Source of the DNA: Muribaculaceae bacterium | GTDB taxonomy: Bacteria; Bacteroidota; Bacteroidia; Bacteroidales; Muribaculaceae | Reading direction: 5' to 3' | Assembly: GCA_022510445.1 (NCBI GenBank) | Contig: JAFLTN010000002.1 | Location: 1-55,754, forward strand | DNA length: 55,754 nt | In this document: positions 32,766 through 41,758 of the stretch, piece after piece | Numbering within the stretch: position 1 is the stretch's first letter | How the letters are laid out: each line of letters opens with the position of its first letter | Notes under the pieces: model-generated | What the model saw: only the letters and a program-made list of their open reading frames with translations | Databases searched by the model: none | What the model was told of the DNA's origin: nothing | Program-made: the position numbers and the translations under genes

Positions 32766-34799
32766 TTACCAGATTATAACTCGTTCAGATTCCGGAAGAT
32801 ACATCGGGCCTTCTGTAATGCCGAATGCTTCAAAGAAAGGCTGGATGTTTTTCAATGATACATTTACACGGTTCTTGCCAAGAGAATGTACATCGCCTGT
32901 GGTAAGTGAACGCATCTCTTCTTCGCGGATATTATTGGCCCATAAATTGGCGAAGTTCATATAGAACACCTGGATGGGATCGAAACCTTCGATCTTGGCG
33001 TCTTCTGAAGTAATGTCAACACCTTTCTTTTTCTGAGAATCAAGAAATGCAGTCATTGCGATACGAAGACCTCCCTGGTCAGCTATGTTTTCTCCTAATG
33101 TATATTGTCCGTTGGCAAACAGACCCGGGAGAATTTCTACAGCACTGTATTGATCTACAAGACCTTGTGTTAGGGTTTCGAAAGCCTCTTTATCTTCCGG
33201 TGTCCACCAGTTTACCATATTACCCTGTGCATCGAAGCTTGAGCCTTGGTCGTCAAATCCATGAGTGAGTTCATGACCGATCACAACGCCGATGCCTCCG
33301 TAGTTTTCAGCATCGCTGGCTTCCGGATCAAAGAACGGAGCCTGAAGGATACCGGCCGGGAATACTATTTCATTGTTCAAAGGATTGTAATAGGCATTTA
33401 TGGTCTGCGGGGTCATTGACCATTTGGTGCGGTCTACGGGTTTGCCCCATTTTTCAAGTTCTTTCTTTTGTGCCCACATTGAAGCATTGTGAACATTCTC
33501 CCAGTAGGATAATGAAGGATCAAGTTCCATTGCTGAGTAATCTTCCCATTTGTCAGGATAGCCTATCTTTACTGTTATGGAATTGAGCTTCTTCATAGCC
33601 TCTATTTTTGTGTCGTCACTCATCCATGGAAGGTGAATGATATGTTTCCCAAGGGCATTGCGGAGATTTTCTACAAGCCCCTCCATATAGATTTTGGAAC
33701 TTTCAGGGAAATATTCTTTCACATAGAGTTCACCGATTGCTTCTCCGAGATAACCTTCTGTGACTCCGAGTGCTCTTTTCCAACGAGGCTGCTGTTCCTG
33801 AACACCGCTGACTACTTTGCTGAATTCAAAGTTGGCGTTTCCGAAAGCATCGCTAAGAAATGGAGCTGCCCTGCGCACATAGTTCCATAAATAATAATCT
33901 TTCTTTTCCCTGTCGGATAGTGATCCCAGCAGATTGTCAGCCTGTTTCACAGTGTTCATCTCAGTGACAATTACTGTCTCGGGTGTTTCTATATCCATTG
34001 TTTCTATGAAAAACCTGTCCCAAGGAATATTCGGATACATCTCTTTAACCTGAGCGATCGACCGCGGGTTATACATCGCCGGTATATTGCGACTCTCTTC
34101 TCTTGTCCAGGTGGAATCGGCAAGAAGTGTCTCAATTTTCATTACATTCTTCACGATTCGTTTAGCATCTTTCTTGCTATAGCCTGCATTTATCATCTGT
34201 TTCTCGATGAGTTTCTGATAGGCTTCCCTCACATCCTTGTTTCTTTTATCGTCTTTCAGATAATAGTCACGGTCTCCCAAACCGATTCCACCTCCGCTGA
34301 CATACATTGCATACTGCTGACTGTTGGCAAGATCTTCCATTGGGCCGCCTCCGAAGAATGGCGATGCATAGTTGGCATGAAGCCAAAGGAAAAGATCTTC
34401 CATGCCTTCCGGTGAGGTGTTCTCTATTTTTGCAAGATCGGCAAGGATAGGTTGTGCTCCTAAATTGTTGCGTTTGATTGAGTCCATTCCAGCCTCATAG
34501 AGGGTGGCAACAAGATACGCATCGCTCCCTTTCTGAGGATTAGATTTTGCAAGATTTGTCACAATTCTCTGAACCCTGTTGTTGCTTGAGTCATTGAGAA
34601 TGTTGAACTGTCCATAACGGGCATATTCTGCAGTGAGAGGATGATCAGCCATCCATGCCTCATTGACGTAGAGATAGAAGTCTTCCGTCGGGGCTACTTC
34701 TTTACTTAATGCAGAACCGTTAAGGCTCTTTAGATGTTCTTTGGCTCCCATCGGTAGAACCATTGAGGCCAGGCTTAAAAGAATCAGTGTCTTTTTCAT
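32766..34799 (-). CDS. M13-family (neprilysin/PepO-like) zinc metallopeptidase
   Basis: Exported zinc endopeptidase for peptides. The 677-residue precursor has a signal peptide (M-K-K-T-L-I-L-L-S-L-A-S-M-V-L-P-M-G-A-K). The M13 N-terminal helical domain follows, then the catalytic domain with V-V-I-G-H-E-L-T-H-G-F-D-D-Q-G (H509, E510, H513), the third ligand in G-E-N-I-A-D-Q-G-G (E570), and the N-A-Y-Y-N-P substrate-binding motif. The usual C-terminal C-x-x-W is absent (the end reads S-E-R-V-I-I-W), common for bacterial members in reducing or lipoprotein-free form. No lipobox, so it should be periplasmic and soluble. Monocistronic. Confidence 0.95.
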   Translation of the reverse strand: MKKTLILLSLASMVLPMGAKEHLKSLNGSALSKEVAPTEDFYLYVNEAWMADHPLTAEYARYGQFNILNDSSNNRVQRIVTNLAKSNPQKGSDAYLVATLYEAGMDSIKRNNLGAQPILADLAKIENTSPEGMEDLFLWLHANYASPFFGGGPMEDLANSQQYAMYVSGGGIGLGDRDYYLKDDKRNKDVREAYQKLIEKQMINAGYSKKDAKRIVKNVMKIETLLADSTWTREESRNIPAMYNPRSIAQVKEMYPNIPWDRFFIETMDIETPETVIVTEMNTVKQADNLLGSLSDREKKDYYLWNYVRRAAPFLSDAFGNANFEFSKVVSGVQEQQPRWKRALGVTEGYLGEAIGELYVKEYFPESSKIYMEGLVENLRNALGKHIIHLPWMSDDTKIEAMKKLNSITVKIGYPDKWEDYSAMELDPSLSYWENVHNASMWAQKKELEKWGKPVDRTKWSMTPQTINAYYNPLNNEIVFPAGILQAPFFDPEASDAENYGGIGVVIGHELTHGFDDQGSSFDAQGNMVNWWTPEDKEAFETLTQGLVDQYSAVEILPGLFANGQYTLGENIADQGGLRIAMTAFLDSQKKKGVDITSEDAKIEGFDPIQVFYMNFANLWANNIREEEMRSLTTGDVHSLGKNRVNVSLKNIQPFFEAFGITEGPMYLPESERVIIW

Positions 34800-34846
34800 T
34801 TATTGGTATTTTTGTTGTTTCCTATGCGAAATTAGGGAAATTCCCT

Positions 34847-34854
34847 TAATTTTG
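34847..34854 (+). promoter_or_regulatory. -7 element for ftsY
   Basis: TAATTTTG fits TAnnTTTG, 46 nt before the ftsY ATG at 34900. A related minus-strand box, TAATTTCG (34827-34834), may drive the M13 peptidase. Confidence 0.5.
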
Positions 34855-34899
34855 ACTAAATTCGCGGAAGAAATCCACCGCTTTACGTTTATTTGATTT

Positions 34900-35862
34900 A
34901 TGGGATTATTTGATAAACTGTTCAACCGCGAGAAAAAAGAGAAGCTCGATGCCGGTCTCCAGAAGACTAAAGAAGGGGTATGGGGTAAAATAACAAGGGC
35001 TATCGCCGGAAAAAGTAAAATTGATGACGACGTTCTCGACGAACTGGAGGAATCCTTCATAACCAGCGATGTAGGCGTCGACACTACATTGAAAATTATT
35101 GACCGTATCCGTGATCGTGTAGCTCGTGATAAATATGTCAGCACATCCGAACTTAATAATCTTCTGGCTGAGGAAATTTCCGATATGCTTGCAAAACCTC
35201 AGGATGGAACAAATGAGGAGGATTTCAAAATAAACAAGAACGATACGCCTTATGTGATTATGGTAGTCGGCGTAAACGGGGTAGGAAAGACCACTACTAT
35301 CGGGAAGCTTGCCGCTCAATATAAAAAAGCCGGTAACAAGGTTGTAATCGGTGCAGCCGACACTTTCAGGGCAGCTGCCATTGAGCAAATCGATATTTGG
35401 GGAGAAAGAGTCGGAGTGCCTGTAGTTAAACAGAAAATGGGAAGTGATCCCGCAGCCGTCGCTTTCGATACTTTAAATTCAGCAAAAGCTCAGGGTGCAG
35501 ATGTTGTAATTATTGATACGGCAGGCCGTCTTCATAATAAAATCGGCTTGATGAATGAGCTAACGAAAATCAAGAATGTGATGAAAAGGGTTGTTCCCGA
35601 TGCTCCTCAGGAGATACTTCTCGTTCTTGACGGCTCTACTGGACAGAACGCTTTTGAGCAGGCAAAACAGTTTGTCACTGCAACTGAAGTGAATGCACTT
35701 GCAGTAACAAAACTTGACGGAACGGCTAAAGGCGGTGTGGTAATTGGAATCAGCGATCAGTTCAAGATTCCTGTAAAATATATAGGTATAGGGGAAGGTA
35801 TTGATGATCTTCAAATTTTCCGTCCCGATGAGTTCGTCAGGTCTCTCTTTTCTATCTCTTGA
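34900..35862 (+). CDS. ftsY: Signal recognition particle receptor FtsY
   Basis: GTPase that docks SRP-ribosome complexes at the membrane. The 320-residue protein has only a short basic N-terminal region (L-F-N-R-E-K-K-E-K-L) in place of the long acidic A domain of E. coli FtsY, then the N domain (about 25-100) and G domain: G-V-N-G-V-G-K-T-T-T (P-loop), D-T-F-R-A-A-A, D-T-A-G-R-L, T-K-L-D-G-T-A-K-G-G and the C-terminal G-I-G-E-G-I-D-D-L-Q. It is followed 9 bp later by rimO, an arrangement common in Bacteroidetes. Confidence 0.97.
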   Translation: MGLFDKLFNREKKEKLDAGLQKTKEGVWGKITRAIAGKSKIDDDVLDELEESFITSDVGVDTTLKIIDRIRDRVARDKYVSTSELNNLLAEEISDMLAKPQDGTNEEDFKINKNDTPYVIMVVGVNGVGKTTTIGKLAAQYKKAGNKVVIGAADTFRAAAIEQIDIWGERVGVPVVKQKMGSDPAAVAFDTLNSAKAQGADVVIIDTAGRLHNKIGLMNELTKIKNVMKRVVPDAPQEILLVLDGSTGQNAFEQAKQFVTATEVNALAVTKLDGTAKGGVVIGISDQFKIPVKYIGIGEGIDDLQIFRPDEFVRSLFSIS

Positions 35863-35871
35863 TCACCCGGC

Positions 35872-37188
35872 ATGATGCAAAAGTCGCGGATTGACGTAAT
35901 TTCTTTGGGTTGTTCCAAGAATCTAGTTGAATCGGAGCGTCTCCTCCGACAACTTGAAGCTAAGGGTTACAATACTTTTTTTGACTCGGAGAATCCTTGC
36001 GGCGAATTCGTAGTAGTCAATACCTGCGGTTTCATAGCAGATGCCAAGGAGGAGTCGATAAATCAGATACTTTCTTTGTGCCGGAAAAAAGCCCAAAAGG
36101 AAATTGGGAGATTGGTCGTCATGGGATGTCTCTCTCAGAGATATCTTGAAGAACTTAAGAAGGAAATACCTGAAGTGGATTTCTGGTTCGGCAAGTTCGA
36201 CTGGACCGGGTTCTTAAATTTATTGCCCGATCTGAAGACCGGTCCCGTTCCTGAAATCTGGGAGAGGAATCTTACCACTCCTCCTCATTCCGCCTACCTT
36301 AAGATTTCAGAAGGCTGCAACCGTTTCTGTGCATTCTGCGCTATACCGAAGATTACCGGGCGTCATCATTCTCGTGACATCGTTGAGATATTGAAAGAAA
36401 CCGAAGATCTGGTAAAGAAAGGAGTGAAAGAATTTAATGTAATTGCGCAGGATCTTTCTGCCTACGGAACAGATCTTTACGGAGAAAGTCGTCTGGCTGA
36501 ACTTATAGAAAGGTTAGCCGATATCAAGGGAGTGGAATGGATTAGATTGCATTATGCTTACCCGGCTGATTTCCCAATGGATGTACTGGATGTTATGGCC
36601 AGGAGGAACAACGTTTGCAAGTATCTTGACATTGCATTGCAGCATATTTCCGATCCTGTGTTGTCAAATATGCGACGGCATATAAATAAGGAGGAAACTC
36701 TGGAACTATTGAAAAATATCCGGGACAAGGTGCCCGGAATCAAAATTAGGACTACACTAATGACCGGTTTCCCCGGGGAAGGTGACAAGGAATTTGAGGA
36801 ACTATTAGATTTCGTTAAGTCGCAACGTTTTGACCGTATGGGTGCTTTCGCTTATTGTGAGGAAGATGATACTTATGCTGCAAAAAATTTCAAGGATTCC
36901 ATACCTCAATCCACAAAGGAGAAGAGGCTTGATCTGCTTATGAAAATCCAGCAGGAGATTTCTCTGGAACTGAACGAAAAGATGATAGACACTGTTCATA
37001 AAATTTTAATTGACAGGGTTGAAAATGGAGTGGCTTACGGGAGAACTCAGTTTGATTCTCCCGAAGTAGACCCGGAGGTGATTGTGAATGATGCTTCATT
37101 GAAACCGGGCGATTTTGCAGAGGTCTTAATCACGGGTGCTTATCCTTTTGAACTGGAAGGGAAAATATGGCATGGGAATAAGGTTTGA
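35872..37188 (+). CDS. rimO: Ribosomal protein S12 methylthiotransferase RimO
   Basis: Radical-SAM enzyme that methylthiolates an Asp of ribosomal protein S12. Of 438 residues, the N-terminal UPF0004 domain holds cysteines in L-G-C-S-K-N-L-V, N-T-C-G-F-I and G-C-L-S-Q-R for the auxiliary cluster. The radical-SAM site is G-C-N-R-F-C-A-F-C-A-I-P (C-x3-C-x2-C). M-T-G-F-P-G-E-G is conserved, and a C-terminal TRAM domain follows. The I-P-K-I-T-G-R-H-H-S-R segment after the cluster favours RimO over MiaB. It starts at tandem ATGs (35872/35875) and overlaps the downstream gene by 17 bp. Confidence 0.95.
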   Translation: MMQKSRIDVISLGCSKNLVESERLLRQLEAKGYNTFFDSENPCGEFVVVNTCGFIADAKEESINQILSLCRKKAQKEIGRLVVMGCLSQRYLEELKKEIPEVDFWFGKFDWTGFLNLLPDLKTGPVPEIWERNLTTPPHSAYLKISEGCNRFCAFCAIPKITGRHHSRDIVEILKETEDLVKKGVKEFNVIAQDLSAYGTDLYGESRLAELIERLADIKGVEWIRLHYAYPADFPMDVLDVMARRNNVCKYLDIALQHISDPVLSNMRRHINKEETLELLKNIRDKVPGIKIRTTLMTGFPGEGDKEFEELLDFVKSQRFDRMGAFAYCEEDDTYAAKNFKDSIPQSTKEKRLDLLMKIQQEISLELNEKMIDTVHKILIDRVENGVAYGRTQFDSPEVDPEVIVNDASLKPGDFAEVLITGAYPFELEGKIWHGNKV

Positions 37189-38266
37189 TAAAGACACGGT
37201 GAGACCCACTAACGGGCCGATGATTTTTTTCAGCGATCCTTCCTCTGAATTATCTTTTTCACAGGAAATCAGAGGAGCGATTAATTCAGGACTCTCTTTT
37301 TACAGCTATCGTCATCCGGGAGACTTGATGATTTCATTCGGTTCTTCGGAGGGATTTTCCCCGGGAATCGGAACTCCGGGTTTCGTGATAGGAATGTTCG
37401 ATCCCTCTCTTCCTTATATTACCATCCCTTATAAGGGAACTGGTAATTGTCATTCTGATCTTACCTCTTTTACAATCCCTGAAATCTCTACCTCTTTTAA
37501 TGAATATGCAGTTGAGATTAAAGAGATTAAGGAGACTTTATTAAAAATCGAAACAGGAAAGACCGTTGCAGCTCGTGTGGCAACTTTTGATGAATCAATC
37601 GATCTCGGTGCCACATTTTTTGAGCTAAGTAGAAAGTATCCCGAAGCTTATGTTTTTTGTTTCGCAACACCGGCTACCGGTTGTTGGATTGGGGCGAGTC
37701 CCGAGTTGCTTTTAGAAGGGAAAAATGGTGAGCTGTCTACAATGGCACTTGCCGGCACAAGACCGACAGGCCTTCAACAACCCTGGGATGATAAGAACAT
37801 TGAGGAACAGGAGATGGTGAAAGATTATATTGTAGAAGTTTTTAAAAGGAATAATCTTTCTCCTGAAGTGAGGGATACATTCACTAAGAAAGCAGGTGAT
37901 ATTGAACATATTTGCACTCCTGTAACTTCTTCGGTTGCGAGAAGTTCACTGGATATGGAAAATTTGTTAAGAGAATTGTCACCTACTCCGGCCCTTTGCG
38001 GTGCTCCGCGTAATGTGGCCCTTGAATTAATTAATAAATGTGAAAATTTCTCAAGAGGTTGTTATGGTGGCTTTTGTGGACCGTTTCACTCTGTTGATGA
38101 TTTCCTTTTTAATGTCGTTTTGCGATGCGCAGCCGTGGATGAACGAAGATTCTGTGTTTATGCGGGAGGTGGCATAACTGTTAAATCGAAAACAGAGGAG
38201 GAATGGGAAGAGACAGAATTGAAATTAAACACCTTTCTTGGATCTGTCATTTGCAAAAAAAACTAA
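37172..38266 (+). CDS. Chorismate-binding enzyme, isochorismate synthase-like
   Basis: Member of the chorismate-utilising family, most like isochorismate synthase (MenF/EntC) that opens menaquinone synthesis. ATG 37172 is chosen (364 aa), within the end of rimO. Motifs: W-I-G-A-S-P-E-L-L-L, M-A-L-A-G-T-R-P, L-L-R-E-L-S-P-T-P-A-L-C-G-A-P-R, R-G-C-Y-G-G-F-C-G, and V-Y-A-G-G-G-I-T-V-K-S-K-T-E-E-E-W-E-E-T-E. The C-G-A-P-R motif supports isochorismate synthase over anthranilate or aminodeoxychorismate synthase. No menD or other men gene follows in the window, unlike many Bacteroidetes where menF leads a men cluster. Confidence 0.85.
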   Translation: MGIRFDKDTVRPTNGPMIFFSDPSSELSFSQEIRGAINSGLSFYSYRHPGDLMISFGSSEGFSPGIGTPGFVIGMFDPSLPYITIPYKGTGNCHSDLTSFTIPEISTSFNEYAVEIKEIKETLLKIETGKTVAARVATFDESIDLGATFFELSRKYPEAYVFCFATPATGCWIGASPELLLEGKNGELSTMALAGTRPTGLQQPWDDKNIEEQEMVKDYIVEVFKRNNLSPEVRDTFTKKAGDIEHICTPVTSSVARSSLDMENLLRELSPTPALCGAPRNVALELINKCENFSRGCYGGFCGPFHSVDDFLFNVVLRCAAVDERRFCVYAGGGITVKSKTEEEWEETELKLNTFLGSVICKKN

Positions 38267-38295
38267 AACAATTATTTCCTCCGGATAAAAACAAT

Positions 38296-38303
38296 TAACT
38301 TTG
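38296..38303 (+). promoter_or_regulatory. -7 element upstream of 38338
   Basis: TAACTTTG followed by CA fits TAnnTTTG, 34 nt before ATG 38338. Confidence 0.55.
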
Positions 38304-38337
38304 CATAACAATTTGTAATTAAAAACCATATATCGGG

Positions 38338-39390
38338 ATGCCAAAAAGATTTTGTATTTTCTTTTTAATGTTTGCCACTTTTGTCTTGCCTGTGAGCATT
38401 TCCAGCCAGGAGACAACAATGGTTGACTCGGTGTCTCATGGTCCGATTGACAGAGCTCGGGCTGCGTTAAAGAAGGCTTCAGATTGGTGCTGGATCCATA
38501 ATGTCTTAAATGGCCTGGATGCATCTGTTTCTTTGAGCACGATGGGCGTCGGTCTGGAGATTGCATCGCCGGTGACAAAATGGACAAAGGTGAGGGCTGG
38601 GGTAGATTGGCTCCCCCGAATCAGAGTTCCCATGCATTTCGGACTTAGGACTTATTCCTACGGAATACCCACCGGCAGCTTTAACCAGGTGAGTCAAATG
38701 TTTTATAACCTCACGGGTATTGAAATTGATGATCGTGTCAAAATGATCAGCAAAGGTTCGATGGTCAATTTTAAGTTTCTCGTTGACATATTTCCTTTTC
38801 AGAATAATACTCACTGGCATGTCACCGCAGGTTTCTATGCTGGGACTTCCGAGATTGGCCGTTCCATAAATGATTTGGAGGAAAAACCTACATTGGTGGG
38901 ACTAAATGTTTACAACCGCGCCTACGAATACTTCACTAATCTCGAGAGTATTTTTAATGTTCCTTTGGGAGGAGGTGGATATATGGACCCGGATCTGGTG
39001 GAGAAAATTCAGGAAAAATTCCGCAAATACGGTAGGATAGGCGTGCATATCGGAGACTTCAAAGATGGCACTCCCTATATTATGGAACCAGCACCCGACG
39101 GAACCATTTCTGCCAGAATGTTGGTGAATCATTTTAAGCCTTATATCGGCGTCGGGTATGGTACTCATTTAGATAGGAAACATAATTGGTTTGTCGGGGT
39201 TGATCTCGGTGTCCTCTTCTGGGGAGGTGCCCCGAGTGTAATAAATCATGATTATAATTCAGGCAAAGATATTAATTTCACTAAGGATCTCGTTAATATT
39301 AGAGGCAAGGTCGGTGATTATATGAAAGTCATTCATTCTTTCCCGGTTTATCCCGTGCTGGCAGTAAAATTCTCTTACAATATTTTATAA
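38338..39390 (+). CDS. Secreted protein, probable outer-membrane beta-barrel
   Basis: Unrecognised 350-residue protein with a signal peptide (M-P-K-R-F-C-I-F-F-L-M-F-A-T-F-V-L-P-V-S-I-S-S-Q). The mature part has many alternating strands: W-C-W-I-H-N-V-L-N-G-L-D-A-S-V-S-L-S-T-M, then K-V-R-A-G-V-D-W-L-P-R, K-P-Y-I-G-V-G-Y-G-T-H and N-W-F-V-G-V-D-L-G-V-L-F-W, and ends with V-L-A-V-K-F-S-Y-N-I-L, a typical barrel-closing strand. This suggests an outer-membrane barrel with a periplasmic or loop insert near residues 195-250. It is followed 20 bp later by a PorE-like OmpA lipoprotein and likely works with it at the envelope. Function unknown. Confidence 0.7.
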   Translation: MPKRFCIFFLMFATFVLPVSISSQETTMVDSVSHGPIDRARAALKKASDWCWIHNVLNGLDASVSLSTMGVGLEIASPVTKWTKVRAGVDWLPRIRVPMHFGLRTYSYGIPTGSFNQVSQMFYNLTGIEIDDRVKMISKGSMVNFKFLVDIFPFQNNTHWHVTAGFYAGTSEIGRSINDLEEKPTLVGLNVYNRAYEYFTNLESIFNVPLGGGGYMDPDLVEKIQEKFRKYGRIGVHIGDFKDGTPYIMEPAPDGTISARMLVNHFKPYIGVGYGTHLDRKHNWFVGVDLGVLFWGGAPSVINHDYNSGKDINFTKDLVNIRGKVGDYMKVIHSFPVYPVLAVKFSYNIL

Positions 39391-39410
39391 GGATTCTTTT
39401 GGTAATTCGT

Positions 39411-41399
39411 ATGTCTGTCCGTCTCCGGATTTATTTTTTTATTTGTTTGGGTATTCTCTCGGGAATAGCACTCTCATCTTGTAAAAGTGCAAAACTCTCG
39501 GATGCCGAGGCTGCTTATGCTCGGGGAGAGTATTTTGATGCACAAAAAATTTATAGAAAAATTTATAACGGTCTTACTAAGAAGGAAGACCGTCCTTTGC
39601 GTGGTGAAGTGGCTTATAAATTAGGTCTTTGCTATGATAAACTGAATATGGCGGCCAGAGCTTCTGCTGCTTTCCAGAATTCAATCCGTTATCAATATCC
39701 TGACAGTCTGACCTATCTTTATTTGGGAAAGGCGCTGCAGTCGGAAGGTAAATATTCACAGGCTATAGAAGCTTACAATTCCTTTTTGGAATTTAAACCG
39801 GACGACAGATTGGCGAAGGAAGGTATCGCCGGTTGCCAAATGGCTATTTTAGCCAAAGATAAGCCCAAGACAAGATATGTGGTTAAGAATGCTAAGATTT
39901 TCAATTCAAGAAGATCTGATTTCGCACCCATGTATCTTGATAAAAATTATGACCGTCTCTTTTTTACTTCTACAAATGAAAAGGCTACCGGTGACAACCG
40001 ATCTGAAATAACCGGAATGAAGCGCGGAGATATTTTTGAGAGCCGAAAGGATGAGATGAACCGGTGGCAGCAGCCGGAACTTGTAGAGGGAGAATTGAAT
40101 TCCGACGCCGATGAAGGTATTGTAAGTTTCTCCCCGGATGGACAGACAATGTATCTTACACGGGCTATCCGTTCGGAAACTTCTAACACAACCGTGGAAA
40201 TTTATACATCCAAGCGTAGTGACGCCTCCTGGAGTTCTCCTCAAAAATTTGAAATTGTTCATGACAGTATTACAGCCACCGGTCACCCCGCGGTTTCTTC
40301 AGATGGCCGTTATCTTTATTTCACGAGTGATATGCCCGGAGGATATGGAGGGCTCGATATATGGAGAATAACTATAGATGACAGAGTCGGGACTTTGGAA
40401 AATATGGGGCCGCAAATAAATACTCCAGGAAATGAAATGTTTCCTTTCTCAAGGACTGATTCTCTCTTTTATTTTGCATCCGACGGTCATCCCGGTTTCG
40501 GCGGTCTTGATATCTTTAAGGCCACTCTCAATACCACCGGCGACTATTGGAGTGTAGAAAATATGGGTCAGCCCATAAACAGCCAGGGTGATGACTTCGG
40601 TATAACCTTCGGTCCCGGAGAAACAGGTTTCTTTAGCTCTAACCGCGGTGATGCAAGAGGATATGACCATATTTACAGTTTTGAACTTCCCGACATCAAC
40701 ATAACGATTTCCGGGTGGGTGCTCGATAAGGATGAAGAACCGGTTCCCGGTGCTATAATTAGAATTGTAGGTGACGACGGAAGTAATCAGCGGGAGGTGG
40801 CTCGTGATGATGGTTCTTTCAAATTTAATCTTGACAGAGGCGTAAAATATGTTATGAAAGCCGGCGCTCCCGGTTATCTTAATGTGAAGCAGGAGTTTGA
40901 AAGTGATTCGGCCGAGGAGGATGCCGATTATGCCATCGATTTCATTTTGGCGGCAATTAACAAACCCCAGGTGGTGGAAAATATTTTCTATGACTTTGAT
41001 AAGGCCACTTTAAGACCAGAATCTAAAGAGGCCTTGGATGAGGTGGTTGCTATGCTCAATGAAAACCCTAACGTCACTATAGAGATGGGATCTCATACTG
41101 ATAGAAAAGGATCTGATGAATATAATATAGCATTATCGGAAAGAAGAGCCCAAAGCGTTATTGACTATCTGATTGCTGCCGGTATTGCAAAAGACCGTTT
41201 AAACCCAAAAGGTTATGGAGAACAAGTCCCCAAACGAGTCACTAAACGAATCAACAGGGATTATCCTCAATTTGAAGAGGGTACAATACTATCTGAAGAA
41301 TTTATTGAGACATTAAGTCCTGAAGACCAGGAAGCTGCCGATCAGATTAACAGACGCACCGAATTCAAAGTGCTTACAATCGACTATGAACTGTTTTAA
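39411..41399 (+). CDS. OmpA-family lipoprotein with TPR, PD40 propeller and CRD domains (PorE-like)
   Basis: Peptidoglycan-binding envelope lipoprotein. ATG 39411 gives M-S-V-R-L-R-I-Y-F-F-I-C with lipobox L-S-S-C; the following K-S-A-K lacks an acidic surface signal. Domain order: TPR-like helices (~30-145; Y-A-R-G-E-Y-F-D-A-Q, Y-L-G-K-A-L-Q-S-E-G-K-Y-S-Q-A), PD40/WD40-like propeller (~165-425; V-S-F-S-P-D-G-Q-T-M-Y, S-S-D-G-R-Y-L-Y-F-T-S-D, two G-G-L-D-I), a carboxypeptidase-regulatory-like domain (~432-515) and an OmpA C-terminal domain (~540-660; N-I-F-Y-D-F-D-K-A-T-L, G-S-H-T-D, N-I-A-L-S-E-R-R-A). This order is that of PorE of the type IX secretion system, but related proteins occur without T9SS. 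Confidence 0.88.
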   Translation: MSVRLRIYFFICLGILSGIALSSCKSAKLSDAEAAYARGEYFDAQKIYRKIYNGLTKKEDRPLRGEVAYKLGLCYDKLNMAARASAAFQNSIRYQYPDSLTYLYLGKALQSEGKYSQAIEAYNSFLEFKPDDRLAKEGIAGCQMAILAKDKPKTRYVVKNAKIFNSRRSDFAPMYLDKNYDRLFFTSTNEKATGDNRSEITGMKRGDIFESRKDEMNRWQQPELVEGELNSDADEGIVSFSPDGQTMYLTRAIRSETSNTTVEIYTSKRSDASWSSPQKFEIVHDSITATGHPAVSSDGRYLYFTSDMPGGYGGLDIWRITIDDRVGTLENMGPQINTPGNEMFPFSRTDSLFYFASDGHPGFGGLDIFKATLNTTGDYWSVENMGQPINSQGDDFGITFGPGETGFFSSNRGDARGYDHIYSFELPDINITISGWVLDKDEEPVPGAIIRIVGDDGSNQREVARDDGSFKFNLDRGVKYVMKAGAPGYLNVKQEFESDSAEEDADYAIDFILAAINKPQVVENIFYDFDKATLRPESKEALDEVVAMLNENPNVTIEMGSHTDRKGSDEYNIALSERRAQSVIDYLIAAGIAKDRLNPKGYGEQVPKRVTKRINRDYPQFEEGTILSEEFIETLSPEDQEAADQINRRTEFKVLTIDYELF

Positions 41400-41758
41400 T
41401 TAAACCCGGTAAAACCGTTCCCGGTATTCAGCATGACATCACCTCATAGGAAAGATGTCAAATTTCATGTATAAAATATCTTTTAACCTCAATGAAATGC
41501 ACTTATTCCACTTACAACTATTTTAAATTTTTTTTTAGATAAATTTGGATTAATGATTTAAGAATTATAAATTTGTGCCCAAATTCTTTGCCACAAATAT
41601 GTCCTTTGTGGTGGGTTTTAGTGCTTTTTGTCGAATAATCAAGCGATTACGCTCTTGCCGGAGGCTGTTATTTTTTTACACCAACGGAAGTCGCCTCCGG
41701 TTAGGATGTGAGAATTACAAACAAACACAATAATAATTAATTTCTAAACACAAAAGGA
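41400..41758 (+). promoter_or_regulatory. Intergenic region with a long structured leader
   Basis: This 359-bp gap holds a weak TGACATC/GATGTCA dyad near 41434, the promoter at 41544-41575, and a leader of about 175 nt. The leader can form CCACAAA-(7)-TTTGTGG (41591-41611) and CCGGAGGC-(27)-GCCTCCGG (41658-41700), then an A-rich unstructured stretch before the ATG, the usual Bacteroidetes initiation context. No gene is seen. Confidence 0.6.
41544..41575 (+). promoter_or_regulatory. Consensus promoter of the lipoprotein-ompA operon
   Basis: TTTG (41544-41547), 20-nt spacer, TAAATTTG (41568-41575): both boxes perfect. A second TAAATTTG at 41540-41547 overlaps the -33 box and could be an additional -7 element. 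Confidence 0.75.

Noticed and set aside
32608..32964. 118-aa plus-strand ORF after prs
   Set aside because: It begins at the end of a terminator hairpin, extends antisense into the M13 peptidase gene and looks like random translation.
37172..38266. Anthranilate or aminodeoxychorismate synthase
   Set aside because: The C-G-A-P-R and L-S-P-T-P-A motifs fit isochorismate synthase better, and no trpG/pabA partner is adjacent.
39411..41399. A type IX secretion locus
   Set aside because: Only one PorE-like protein is present; no porK/L/M/N or sov homologue is in the window, so a secretion system cannot be claimed.
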